A DNA stretch of 64,000 bases from Echinometra lucunter. Lineage: Eukaryota > Echinodermata > Echinoidea > Camarodonta > Echinometridae. Positions 53,618 through 64,000 of this stretch are shown one piece after another. The DNA lies in contig CM057152.1 of NCBI GenBank assembly GCA_029962745.1, positions 27,402,507-27,466,506 of the forward strand, written 5' to 3'. The translations under genes and the position numbers were made by a program. Each line of letters opens with the position of its first letter. Positions within the stretch are counted from its first letter, which is position 1. Under the pieces are notes generated by a model. That model saw nothing but the letters and a program-made list of their open reading frames with translations. It made no database searches and was not told the origin of the DNA.

Positions 53618-56600
53618 GTGAGTCTTTCTTCTATATTTTACTTCGATCGTGCTATTGCTATTGGGTTCTGTTTTACACCTTGCTATTTTTGTGCGAACTT
53701 TCATTGTTAGAATGTATTAAAATTATAAGGAAAGGAGGGAGAAAGTTACAACACAAACTAAGTAAAGAGAGTGAGACTGACATGACTGAGTCAACAACGT
53801 CAACATGGTCAACGGGTCTAGCCCTGACTTGCCTGAGGGGCGTTCAGTGGTGTTATTCTGTTATTTCACTGAACGCCCTGACCCGAGTGCATTTGCCCCT
53901 GTATAGACCGGCTTGTCAACAAAAGAAATATGTTCCCAAATCACACTTTCTCCTGCCCGGTTAGCCATGAAAACTACCTTCCAAGTTCGCCATCGGGCCG
54001 ATAGATCTAACTGCGGCAAACCCGGAGAATAGGGGACCGGAATGCGCGCGCGCATATTCATTTGTAATTGTCTGCAAGCAAATGCAGCCAGTGGCAGCGG
54101 CGGAGTCGGCGCGGCGGTGAGGGGAACGATCTGCACAAGATTCATGAAACATTTGTGAGTTTGAGAACATTTCTGGCCAAAATCAAAATGATTTTCACCA
54201 CATAACCACAAGTTTGAAAGCTGAGAGGACAATGTTAGAACATAATTACCTGATTAGAAATATGTTAAAGTCCTTTTGAACTCCATTTTGGACTTGTCAC
54301 ATACCCTGACTCTTGGCTGTCTCAGCCTTGGTCTCAGCCGATCTCTACACAGTACGAATGGCATGCGCGTGCGTTCCGGTCCCCTATTCTCCGGGTTTGC
54401 CCTACCTGCAAACTTAGATTCTAAATTCTTAGTCTAGATCTAGAAATAAAGAAACAGACTTTTAATTGCTTCGAGACCCTACCTTCCTGTCAATTCCGTC
54501 GCGTGGCTAATTTTCATTTCAATAGCGCGACCTCTGACATCGTCAATTTATTTACGTCTGTTAGCCTAGGCCACAGGCGCAGGCGAAAGAACGGTGCGCA
54601 TGCAGCGTTGCACTCTCGCATGTACTTTAGACGGTTTCAGTTATAGACGTTGGTCGTCGGAATCGGTGACAATGTTTGTCGGTAATCAGTGGCCTCTACA
54701 ACCCCCCACTGAAAAAGGTCTAGCTACGCCCCTGAACGCAATTGCAAAATTCACTTGTATCGTAGCGCACTACAACTAAAAAGTTTACAAAAATTAGTCC
54801 AAGCTTTGCACATGCTTGCTAATTTACTAGATTTTCGGGGTGTAATATTATTATTAACTATACACAGCGAGAAACTTAATGTATTTAAGAATTTTCAGGG
54901 TTTACGGATAGGGCAAACCCGGAGAATAGGGGACCGAAACGTGCGTGCATATTCATTTGTGTGCAAACAAATGCAGCCCAGTGGCAGCGGCAACGGGGAC
55001 GATCTACACAAGATTCAACGATGAAACATTTGTGAGTTTGAGAACATTTCTGGCCAAAATCAAAATAATTTTCATCTTATAAGCAAAAATCTGAAAGCCA
55101 AGAGGACAATGTAATATATTAGAACATAATTACCTGATTAAAACATATTTTAAAGTCATTTTGAACTCTATTATGGACTTGTCACATACCCTAACTCTCG
55201 GCTGTCTCTGCCGATCTCTGCACTGTACGAATGGCATGCGCATGCATTCCGGTCCCCTATTCTCTGGGTTTGCCAGGGTTAGGCGTCATAACTTGAGAAA
55301 TGATGCCCTCTTTTGAAATGAAGGGGTAGATCTAGAGCACATAAACACAAATTTGGGTGGCTTTCACAAAAGGAGGTCTTTCCCAAAATAGAGATCCATC
55401 AAAGGAAAGATAATTGGATCATTGGAATCATCATTGGTTGTATCTCTTCAACATTGTCATTGCATCAAATTTTCTTGAATATCTAGCCAATTATGCTGTT
55501 ATTCATTTTTTTCCTTGAGGACTCCCCCCCCCCCTCTTTTTTTTTTTATTTGTCAGCAGCTGGACCCCTCCTATTTTTAGTAGGATAGCGCACCCCCCCC
55601 CCCACCCCAAAAAATATATATACATATACATATTATATACCTGTATTATGTGGACAGGGCCATAGTTGAAAGCAGTTCTGTAACTGACATTGCTACCCTG
55701 TGTAAATAAAACTGCAAATAAACAATGAATAAATATAGCATCCAGAATGGGCACTAAATATGGTTAGTCAAATCTTGCTGAGTTTTTGTCAATATTTTCA
55801 CAATTTCTTCCTCAATTTCCAAGGAAAGTTTATCCTTAGGTCATTTTAACTATGATAGGGAGGAGTGGGAAGCAGATGAACTTGTGATATACTTTGTCTT
55901 CCAGGATATCAACACACATAAACCACACTTTTGATGTATTCATCCCTGTTCACTCTGCTATCTTTTTCTTTCTTTTTTATTTGCATAGCAATATGGGGGT
56001 CATAGAGTTGACCTTCATGGCCGTTGTGCTTGTTTTCCTATCTGTGCCCAGTAATGCTGTTGACAAGTCAAACTTCAAAACAGTCGATCAATGTGGATTT
56101 GCAAAGTAAGTTGCCCTCTTCAGTTACTATGCATTTTTCTGATAGGGTGAAAGTTGGCTTGAGAATATTTCTCATGGGAAAACAGTATCAGTTGTTCTCA
56201 TTCCTTGATTGCCAGTGGTATAATCCTTGATTTGCCAAGTTAGGATGTAAGGAAATTTCTTTCCAAGTGATATGGTCTTTAGCAGCTCTAGCCAACTGCT
56301 TTATAATTTCTTGGTACACTTTCTGTCATGGTATGACTATGATATAATATGCCTCATCCACAAAAGCATTCAACCCATCATAATACAATTTAACTCTTAT
56401 AGACCAACATGTTTTTTTAAGACAGGCATCAATTTATTATAATCATTTGAAAGTGAAATTTGGCTTTCAACTGATTTGTTCCATTGATAAATTGGGCATG
56501 AATATCTTTTATGGAGATACATGTAAACTTCATCATAGAGGTAACGAATACCAGTACTGTTTCGTGAAGGAAAATGTGGACCATGTTCATCCAGACACAT

Positions 56601-59600
56601 TGTTCAAACACTTGAATTCTTGGGTGTGGAAAGGAAGGGCTTTATGTACATGTACCTTGTATCCCTTTACAGGCGGCATAAAGACATCCCTGAAGGTCAG
56701 TCACCCTATGCAGCCGTGCTGGATTCCTTCCACATTGAAGAAGATGGTGTACTGAGAGGCAACATCCTCAACACCAAGAATGGTGTGCTCCTCAGTCTAG
56801 AGGTCTTTGGCCTTGAGGACAGGATGGTCCGGTTTAAGGTCAATGAAATCAGTCCTATCAGACCAAGATACGAGGTCCAGGATGTACTCGTCATAGAACC
56901 AACTCCAGTCAGGTAATACACAGTGTGTAAAACCTTATTGACACATGATGTGCTGAACTGCCTGATACAAAACTGCTGCAGGGATAATTTTACATGTAAA
57001 AGAATAACGTAAAGTAAAACAAAATAATTGCAATTGTATACTCTTGTTATGTGTGGGTAAGTGAGTTATGGTATGATGCACATTACACTTGTCTCATATT
57101 TTCATGCCATTTACATTTCCGTGTTTGAACAAGGCATGGAAGAGAATTTTAATCAACAGAAAAATTAGTGTAGCCTTGATTGAATTACTTTGTTACTGCG
57201 CTAAAGGAGCCCTCAGAATGATTTTAGATGAAAAAAAAAAGGAAAAGAAGAAAGGAAAAAAAAAGGAAAAGAAGAAAGGAAAAGAAAAAAACACTTTGCA
57301 GAGGAAATTTTTTTCTTATTCCCTTGTATAAGAAATCAAGACATGGTTCCTATAAAGAGATATTTTATACACTGTCTGTAATGTCAACATATATATTTTT
57401 TATGTGATCAAATGAAGGCTTGTTCACATATGAGGCAGCAAACCCCCTGGGCTTCTTGGCATGTAAATGAATGGTATGTGAGGTAGCCCCCCCCAAAAAA
57501 AACCCACTGAGACAAAGAACATTTTTTTCTTCTTTCATCCATATTGATATGGACAATAAACTATACTTATTTATATTTACCTCCTGGCGGCAAAAAAGGT
57601 GTGCACCAAACCCGAATAATCAAATTATCATAAAGAAAATGCAACATGACTTCACTAGTTTGTCTAGTCTTTCAGCAAAACTCTCTTTAATTTGAGCGTG
57701 AACGATTATTGAAGCGTTAATGCTCATCTCCGTTGATATTAAAGTGGCGTGGTTAAAAAACACTGCAGGGGTTTTCCGTTCGGGTTTGCTGCTGGATATT
57801 GGAATGAGAGGAAGTTTGCAGTTAGCTCAACCTGTTTTACTGCAATGTCCAGGGCCCATATTCATGAAACTTTCATTGGCCTAGTTGTCACCTAACTGTG
57901 TACTGTGACCTATGAAATTAGTTGACAACTAGCTTAGTAAGGTTTCATGAATATGGGCCCACGTTATCTACTTGTTCGTGATGAATGTAATTAGCAGCAG
58001 AAGAGCTTTTTTTGGAAAAGATTTTGAAATCATTTCTTTGCATTTAACATTTTGTTTTTCATCTGTCATGGAATGAGTTACCAACAATCAAATATGAAAA
58101 ACTAGATTTGTCTTTTTCTTATAACATCTCCATGATAGATGGACAATCAACAAGCAGGACTCCACATCAATTGAGGCCACCACCAGCTCAGGCATCACGG
58201 TACTGCTATCCTCACAGCCATTCCGCATGGACTTTTACGACGAAAAACAGCTTGTCTTTAGCGTCAACCCTAGAGGGCTCATGAAGTTTGAACATCTGCG
58301 GGAAAGGAGAAAGTAAGATCAAATAAAGATTGGGGAGCACAGCAGATGCTTCAAATACCTAGCTAGTGGAAAGCATCAAGTACAAATCACAAATATTTTG
58401 GTGGTGGGAAGTGCAATACTTTTTGCTTTATTATCTTTTCTCTATTTTTCACCTATTTTCTTTGATGGCAGTTTGCCTGTTTGTCAGTTTATGTTTTATT
58501 TTGATTTATGAATTCTGAATCTATTTGCATGTCTTTGACAGGGTGAAAATTGTCCTGTGGATACTGACCCATGTTTTTTTTTGTTGATATTTCAAACTAT
58601 TGATTGTGGAATCCATCGTAAGTGGAGTCACAATGGACTGTGTGCACCTGATTACCAAGTAATATTCTATTTCAAACTTTGCAGCAGGTAGAGTGATTTA
58701 CTCTAGTAGCAAGTTAGGCAACTAGTTGCTTTAAATATTAGTTGTCTTAAGAGTAACAGGAATTACAAGTGAGATTCCCATGATAATTAATAAGAATGAA
58801 GAAATCCAGTCATGATGAAAAGAAAGAAATTGACTGCAAGAGAATTCAATAGCTTATTTTCCTCCTTTTGAATAAAGCCTGCATTAATTTAATAAAGGAA
58901 AAGGATTCCTGGCTTCCTCATTAAAGCATCACATTTTTAAGTTTTATGAATTCACACATTCCTATGTTTTCCAATTTTTCTTCCAACCTTCAGTCAATCA
59001 TCCTGCTGGTATACCACAATATTTCTGAAGAACCTTGCATGCCACTTCACACTTCAGCTTTGAAGATATTTCTTTTTCCTCAGACACATTTTACCAGTTA
59101 TTTGTAGTCCATTTTTCTGTAAGCTTAAATATCTTACTACTGCAGCAGCAGTGAGTGTAGGAATAGGATCAGGAATCAGGATTTAATTTTATATAGTTTT
59201 ATATTATTTATTTTTCATTTATTTCAACATATTTTTACAGATAAACAACTCAAAAAACTATTTGAAATTATGATCCTGTAAAGCATGAAATGTTTTCAGT
59301 CAATTTTTTAAGTTGAATGTAATTTTCATAGATTCATATTTGATTGATGGATATTTCTTTCTTCCTTTTTGTAAATTTGAATCAGAAATATTTAAAACGT
59401 GACAATTCTTTAAGTAGTTGTATTTGTCCAGCTGGTAGGCTGCTACTGTAACGGTCTACCTTTCATCTTGCATGTCTCAACATACAGTGTATAGCATTCC
59501 TCAATTTCCCTACATAGTTGAACTGTTAGTTTCGGGACTTTGAATTTCCTATAGTGCTCTCTCATTGATGTGCTTATTCCTCTACTTGCTTAATTCTTTT

Positions 59601-62600
59601 TTTTTCCATATACTAAATTACATGCAGCTATGCTATCTGTTGGAATCTATTTCATATGATTTTGAGGAATTAGAATTTTGTATGCAAGCTTTAACCCACA
59701 GTAGAAAATTTTATCAGCTATGGCACTTGAAGGATTTTATAAGAAGGGCATCTATGAAAAATATGGAGAGCAGTACACTAACAACGTATACCCACATTCA
59801 AACTAACATTCCTGTTTTTCATGCTTTGAAGTGTACTAATCACTTGAACAAAATAATTTGTGTATAGCTAGTACGTGTAAATTTACCCCAGAAGAACTTC
59901 ACATGGCATTGTAAGGGTTAACGGTTAGTTTGAAGAAAATAAAGGATAAGACCCAACTGTCGAAACATTTATGGAAGCGAATGGCTGTTCGATACCGTAA
60001 ACACCCTAATTCATGTCCATGCATGTGCATATGTCCACTAGTCTACTTCACTAGATGCTTTTATATTCATTGAGAGTATATTTGAAATCCTAGTATGTCT
60101 GTATAGAAGTAATTATAGAAGTAATATTTAAAGCTCTTATTTTGAATATGCGTATAGTATAGCAACATTGAATCTCTGACATAAAGAGCAAAATGGCTTT
60201 TGGCGATTAGTACACTTTAAATAAGCAGGCAGCAGACTCACTTTGCAGCTTAACACTTCACAAATTTGTGTGCATTCTTGTTTTTCTGTGCAGATTTAGA
60301 AATTAGGGATGTTCCTTTTACTGGAATTGCATGTTTATCTGTATATTTATGCGTGCAAGCATGCATTAGTTACCATCTTTTTCAAATTTTTCTGTGAAGA
60401 ACAAAACCTTATTTGTCACCAAGTTGAATGGTAACTTAATAATGTCATTGCCCCAGTATCTGCTGTCTATCTTTCACACAACTGGTGAAATTGAAAGTAG
60501 CTTTACTGAAAAGAAAAGAAAGAGAAAAACAAAAACATACTTCAAATTGTGCTGGTGTATGTATTCTAAAAGAGGTTTGAAAATAATGATTTAAATATCT
60601 TCCAAATATGACAGCACATAAAAGTAAATTCTGACTATTGGATTTTATTATACTCCCGCCAAACAAAGTTTGAAAGGGTACTTGGGAATCAGCGTACAGT
60701 TGGTCGATCAGGCAGTCAGCCCATTGCAAATCTTGCAGATAAAACTACTTTCTCAGTTTTTGAGCAATGCTCAAGAAATTTGGCACATACATTGGTCTTG
60801 TAGTGAAGATGTGCAAGACTTTTTTTTATATGTCAGAAACTGCATTGCCATGGTAACAGCATATTATGGCAATTATTTCAGGAAGAAATATTGCGGATCA
60901 AACTACTTCCTCATTTTTCGAGCAGTGCTCATGAAATTTAGCACACACATTGGGGCAGGGGTATTAATCACCTTCAGTGATACTTCTAGTTTGAATTAAG
61001 TTTGGAATTCCATATGTTAAGATTTCTCTAGCATGTTTCTTAAAGTGCACTGCTATTGCATGCATATACAGATAGCAGAACGTCTCACCTCACTCTTGTG
61101 TATAGCATAAAATCTTGTGCAGTATCATGGAAAGCTTATCTTGATATAAATGAAACATGAACTGATGGAATGAAAATAATCTTCGACATGGATATGGTCG
61201 CATTTCGGTTCAAATTTTTCATTCAGCCTGGAAAGTTTCAATACTAATACCTTCCAGTACAAGTTTGTTCATAGCATACCTACCGTAATTGCTCTGTATC
61301 ATTCATAAACTGTAACAGCAGTCTTCCATTGTTAGTAGGTGTCTTTTGGTACTGTAATAACACTCTGTGTGACTACACATGTCCTTACATGCCAGATTAT
61401 ACTTGTATCATATTACATGTTAATAATGTATACATGTATGTGTTGCGCCATAATACTCTGTAGTCTCATTGAAACATTATAAGGGATGCAATCTCATAAT
61501 ACAGGGAATCTTGTAGGATTGCCAAAATGTTGCAGAAACACCCCCCCCCCCCCCCAAAAAAAAAAAAAAAAAGATAGAGAAAGGTTTCACAAAGGAATTC
61601 TTTCTGTTGGTGCATGCATACTTTACCCATTCTTCCTATCTTTCTTCATTTCTCATGTTAATTGCATCATCAAAATGGCAAACAATAAAAGATTATTATT
61701 CCCTTTGATACTGAGGATGTAAGGCATCTAACAATGCTGACCTTGTCTTAACATGTTATCCTAGCACTATGGACCAGGGTGATGAAGGCCCTGGTCTACT
61801 TGACCTTGCTAAAGATGCCATTCTTGATTTGGTTGGTTACAGATCCGAGGAAGGCCAAGACCAGCCGGTGAGTAGTCACTCTTTTAGTAGTCTCTCTGTA
61901 TGTGTCACTTTTAAGGCTTGTTCAGATATGAGGCGACAAATCCCCGCAACATTTTTAGTCTTCAGATACGGACAAACCATCCCACTCATGTTTATGAATA
62001 CGATGAACGCATCAGCAGTCAGATAAAAGAGAGTTTTGTCAAAAGTTGTGCAGACAAAAATCATGACAACATACTTGCACTAACTTTTTAAGAATTTGAT
62101 TGGTCCACAGCTTTCGCAGCCAGGCAACAAAAAAAAAAAAAATTGTCTCCTGCCTCGGCGACATTTTATTTGTTGCCTCATACCCCATTGACTTGTACAT
62201 TTAAAATGTTGTGGGGATTTGTCCCTTCATAACTGAACAAGCCTTTAGTCTCTTCTTAAGTCTCACTTTTAGTCTCTAAAACTTTGGGCAGCATATCAAT
62301 TTTCCAGAAATAAACTCAAATTTTTACTTTCGCTTTTCCATTGAAATTGGCTAATATTAATCTTCTTGTTTTAAACAATTATGCGAGTGCAAAATAGTAT
62401 TTTCAAAGAACTTTGATGAAAAAAATTCCTTGTGGTACCCAGTAGTCCACATAAAACATGCGGGAACAGTGCAATTCTTTTCTGCTTCATACTGTTTTAA
62501 GAAAAACTCAAATTTTTAGTCTTCTTGAATTTGAAAAAAATGAATATTTTTTCTTGTGTTTTAAGATGGAAAGTCAAAGAGAAGGAGCATGATCTTTTCA

Positions 62601-63563
62601 ACACAACTTTGCAGACTGCTTTTTCTTCCACTTTTATCCTGTATTCGAATAAATCTGTAACGGTGCAATGGTTGTGGGAAAGAATTGAAATATCCTGTGA
62701 ATGACATAGTGTGAAACTACTTGTATTTGCTGCTTGAATCTTTCTTGCTCTACTTGGCCCTGTTGCATGCACATTTTTGGTTGATTGTAAGGGTATGTTG
62801 ATAAAATTTCTTTTAACTAGAGGTATGCTGTTTTAAGTGACCCTGCTTCAGGCAAAGTGGGTTTGTTTGACTATCCATGACAAGGTTGTGCATTCAAACC
62901 TTGGTCTGCTGCTTGTACCTTTACACAAGGCATTTAATTTTTAGTAGTCTCTCAGTACCTCCCTTCAGAAAAAGTACCATGGGTTCCATGGTATTTTGAC
63001 GAAATTACCATCAAAACCATGAACGCATCCTGCAAGTACCATCAAATTACCATGATTTAATGGTAATTTTGTCAAATTACAGTGGCACCCATGGTTCTTT
63101 TTTACAAGGGCTGAGTGATGTGAAGATATGACGGTACGCATATTTGATAAGAAACAAAATCTTTCAATGCTTTCAATGCTGGCATGATTCCTAGGTGAAG
63201 CCAGCCCAAAGGCTTCCAAAATGCCCAGACTAATAGTACTAAAAATATAATGCACTATGCCAAAGCTTTTATGATAATTACAGCTTGATTAGTGTTTTTT
63301 AAAGCTGGGAGAAAATAGCTTGCTTGCAACTGGTGATCGATTGCAACAGGGCCAATTTCTTTGATAATGCTTGGGAAAGTTTGATGAGTAGTTGAGCACG
63401 GTATTTGAAATGACTCCTTGTGTTGATCAGGCTGAGGAGGGTGGAGAGGAGGGAGAGAATGTAGAGCAGGTGGAGGAGAAGGAGGAGGAGGAGCCGGAGG
63501 AGCCAGAGGAGCCCGATATGTGGGAGGAGACCTTCAAATCACATACTGATAGGAAACCGTATG
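53589..63563 (+). CDS. GANAB: Neutral alpha-glucosidase AB (glucosidase II alpha subunit), 5' part, six exons
   Basis: Exons 53589-53617, 55989-56105, 56673-56912, 58139-58312, 61765-61867 and 63431-63563; 265 complete codons, and the gene runs off the right edge. Glucosidase II is the ER-lumen GH31 enzyme that trims the two inner alpha-1,3-linked glucoses of N-glycans in the calnexin cycle, working with a beta subunit (PRKCSH). Seen in order: a basic start and hydrophobic signal peptide, then VDKSNFKT (as VDRSNFKT in vertebrates), SPYAAVLDSF, RFKVNE and RPRYEVQDVLV, FRMDFYDE and FSVNPRGLM, an acidic linker, then WEETFKSHTDRKPYG leading into the region before the catalytic domain. Catalytic Asp residues lie beyond the window. 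The introns are loaded with miniature transposons. Confidence 0.93.
53838..53878. repeat. 12-bp perfect hairpin in GANAB intron 1
   Basis: GGGCGTTCAGTG (53838-53849) and its complement CACTGAACGCCC (53867-53878) with a 17-nt loop. Confidence 0.8.
54015..54401. mobile_element. TIR element, family F copy 1, GANAB intron 1
   Basis: Termini GGCAAACCCGGAGAATAGGG and the complement CCCTATTCTCCGGGTTTGCC, arms continuing GACCGGAATGC(G)C. 387 bp. The interior includes GAGAACATTTCTGGCCAAAA, TAATTACCTGATTA and TTGGACTTGTCACATACCCT, shared with copy 2. No target duplication recognised. Confidence 0.9.
54912..55274. mobile_element. TIR element, family F copy 2, GANAB intron 1
   Basis: Same family and same orientation as 54015-54401, 363 bp, with some interior deletions. 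Right end CCCTATTCTCTGGGTTTGCC. The 510 bp between the copies includes a short fragment of a family D element (about 54682-54735). Confidence 0.9.
55275..55988. other. GANAB intron 1, remainder
   Basis: C/T/A homopolymer-rich block at 55524-55618 (two C runs), otherwise nothing. The polypyrimidine tract before 55989 serves the exon 2 acceptor. Confidence 0.5.
55989..56105 (+). CDS. GANAB: GANAB exon 2: signal peptide and mature N-terminus
   Basis: Acceptor TTTGCATAG after a T-rich tract; donor GTAAGT at 56106. It encodes NMGVIELTFMAVVLVFLSVP, then SNAVDKSNFKTVDQCGFAK. The probable signal-peptidase site is after SNA. A downstream ATG at 55993-55995 could itself be the start. Confidence 0.9.
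56673..56912 (+). CDS. GANAB: GANAB exon 3: N-terminal beta-sandwich domain
   Basis: Acceptor CTTTACAG; donor GTAATA at 56913. It encodes KRHKDIPEGQSPYAAVLDSF..., NILNTKNGVLLSLEVFGLED, RMVRFKVNEISPIRPRYEVQ and DVLVIEPTPVR. Strongly similar to the vertebrate N-terminal galactose-mutarotase-like domain. Confidence 0.95.
57415..57790. mobile_element. MITE, family E copy 2, GANAB intron 3
   Basis: Begins AAGGCTTGTTCACATATGAGG; interior CCTCCTGGCGGCAAAAAAG as in copy 1 at 42228. The right end is degenerate, so its boundary is approximate. Confidence 0.7.
57850..57960. mobile_element. MITE, about 110 bp, GANAB intron 3
   Basis: Ends GGGCCCATATTCATGAAAC and the exact complement GTTTCATGAATATGGGCCC, with GGCCTAGTTGTCA and TGACAACTAGCTTA further in (small mismatches). 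Confidence 0.9.
58139..58312 (+). CDS. GANAB: GANAB exon 4
   Basis: Acceptor CATGATAG, donor GTAAGA at 58313. It encodes RWTINKQDSTSIEATTSSG, then PFRMDFYDEKQLVFSVNPRG and LMKFEHLRERRK, matching the PFRLDL...LLSVNARGLLEFEH block of vertebrate GANAB. Confidence 0.95.
58313..61764. other. GANAB intron 4 (3.45 kb)
   Basis: Apart from the repeat at 60650-60970 and the C15 run at 61541-61555, no element or exon is recognised. Open frames at 59565-59867 and 60394-60729 have no domain. Confidence 0.6.
60650..60970. repeat. Interspersed repeat, CTCCCGCCAAACAAAGTTTG type, with internal tandem units
   Basis: Begins TACTCCCGCCAAACAAAGTT then AATCAGCG..., an arrangement I recognise as widespread in marine invertebrate genomes. 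It then has two related units of about 150 bp (60750-60800 and 60900-60955), each reading AAACTACTT(T/C)CTCA...GAGCA(A/G)TGCTCA(A/T)GAAATTT(G/A)GCACA. Confidence 0.65.
61765..61867 (+). CDS. GANAB: GANAB exon 5: lineage-variable acidic linker
   Basis: Acceptor TTATCCTAG, donor GTGAGT at 61868, ending in phase 0. It encodes NTMDQGDEGPGLLDLAKDA then ILDLVGYRSEEGQDQP. This linker is poorly conserved among GANAB proteins; the call rests on splice phases, position and acidity. Confidence 0.8.
61913..62245. mobile_element. MITE, family E copy 3, GANAB intron 5
   Basis: Ends AAGGCTTGTTCAGATATGA and the complement TTCATAACTGAACAAGCCTT, next to GACAAATCCC / GGGATTTGTC. The interior has TTTGATTGGTCCACAGCTTT, the complement of the copy 1 interior, so it lies in the opposite orientation to copies 1 and 2. 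Confidence 0.85.
62961..63110. mobile_element. MITE, 150 bp, GANAB intron 5
   Basis: Ends CCCTTCAGAAAAAGTACCAT and, from the right, CCCTTGTAAAAAAGAACCAT. Both continue GGGT(T/G)CCA...TTTGAC(G/A)AAATTACCAT. An ACCAT word recurs inside. Confidence 0.87.
63431..63563 (+). CDS. GANAB: GANAB exon 6: Glu-rich linker and WEETFK motif
   Basis: Acceptor GTTGATCAG, donor GTGAGT at 63564. After a Glu/Pro-rich run (EEEEPEEPEEPDM) comes WEETFKSHTDRKPYG, nearly identical to vertebrate WEETFKTHSDSKPYG. The split Gly codon continues outside the window. Confidence 0.95.
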
Positions 63564-64000
63564 GTGAGTCCATGTTGCTGACTGAGAGTTCCCTGAATGT
63601 AGAAAGATTTCATGAAGGGTAACATTATTCGTTCTTTAAATAGTTGGCTGAAAATTGAAATGAAAAGAGCACAATACAAAGTTTGCAAGACTCTGCACAT
63701 TTTCTCATCTGCAGATTTTCTCTAGGGCATGAAGAATTTCTTGTATGGCATGATCAATAATTTTTCTATCTTAAACTTTAGAAAAGCTAGATATTCTGGT
63801 ATAACTCCCCCCCCCCCCCCCCCAGCTCAGCCTTGTAAACAATGTTCACTATATAGGCCTAAATGTATCAGAGGTTGCAAACACATTGATCACTCCTTAA
63901 ATGTGTATATCGACTGGGCAAATTCTAATAGAAAGAAAGGTTAAATTTGTTGGCAAGCAAATTGGTCTGAATGTTACTTTTTTTTGTTTGCAAATTAAAA
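63564..64000. other. GANAB intron 6, start
   Basis: Contains a C17 run (63807-63823). The next coding exon (expected to encode PMSV...) is not reached before the window ends. Confidence 0.6.

Overview
The window is animal nuclear DNA: AT-rich, intron-containing, with GT-AG splice sites and very dense in short non-autonomous transposons. A tRNA-derived SINE of the marine-invertebrate type, abundant palindromic CATGTA-type sequence, about a dozen poly(C)/poly(G) runs of 14-28 nt, and many terminal-inverted-repeat (TIR) elements point to a marine deuterostome, most likely an echinoderm such as a sea urchin. This assignment is inference; no mitochondrial or rRNA marker is present.

Three protein-coding genes can be supported by conserved residues plus phase-consistent splice sites. 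(1) Minus strand, 31462-31664: the N-terminal coding exon of a calpain-family cysteine protease, with a probable 5'UTR exon ending at 32601. The catalytic exons were not found to its left. (2) Minus strand, 40384-49303: a PLEKHB (evectin)-like PH-domain protein in five exons, complete if the inferred first exon is right. It carries an unusual C-terminal tail of Phe/His/Asp hexads followed by Gly-Gly-Gly-Asp-Phe pentads. (3) Plus strand, 53589 to beyond the right edge: the 5' part of GANAB, the catalytic alpha subunit of ER glucosidase II, in six exons with all phases agreeing. The catalytic GH31 domain lies outside the window. The genes are unrelated in function and form no operon-like unit.

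Layout: 1-31 kb holds no gene I can prove, only microsatellites, a SINE, at least ten TIR/foldback elements and tandem duplications. 31-33 kb is the calpain 5' end. 33-38 kb is a cluster of elements, including a hAT-type element with a perfect 8-bp target duplication at 37530-38094. 40-49 kb is the PLEKHB-like gene with five transposons in its introns. 50-53 kb is a LINE endonuclease remnant split by a younger DNA element, then a foldback element built from GGTGCA/TGCACC modules. 53.5-64 kb is GANAB, whose introns carry at least six miniature elements, including two copies of one TIR family in intron 1.

Most open frames in the window are by-products of low-complexity or transposon sequence. 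The strongest candidates for something not routinely annotated are the modular foldback elements (14935-15207, 24529-24788, 52074-52441), the His/Asp-Gly tail of the PLEKHB-like protein, and the nested insertion in the LINE. I found no CRISPR array, prokaryotic operon, rRNA or functional tRNA gene.
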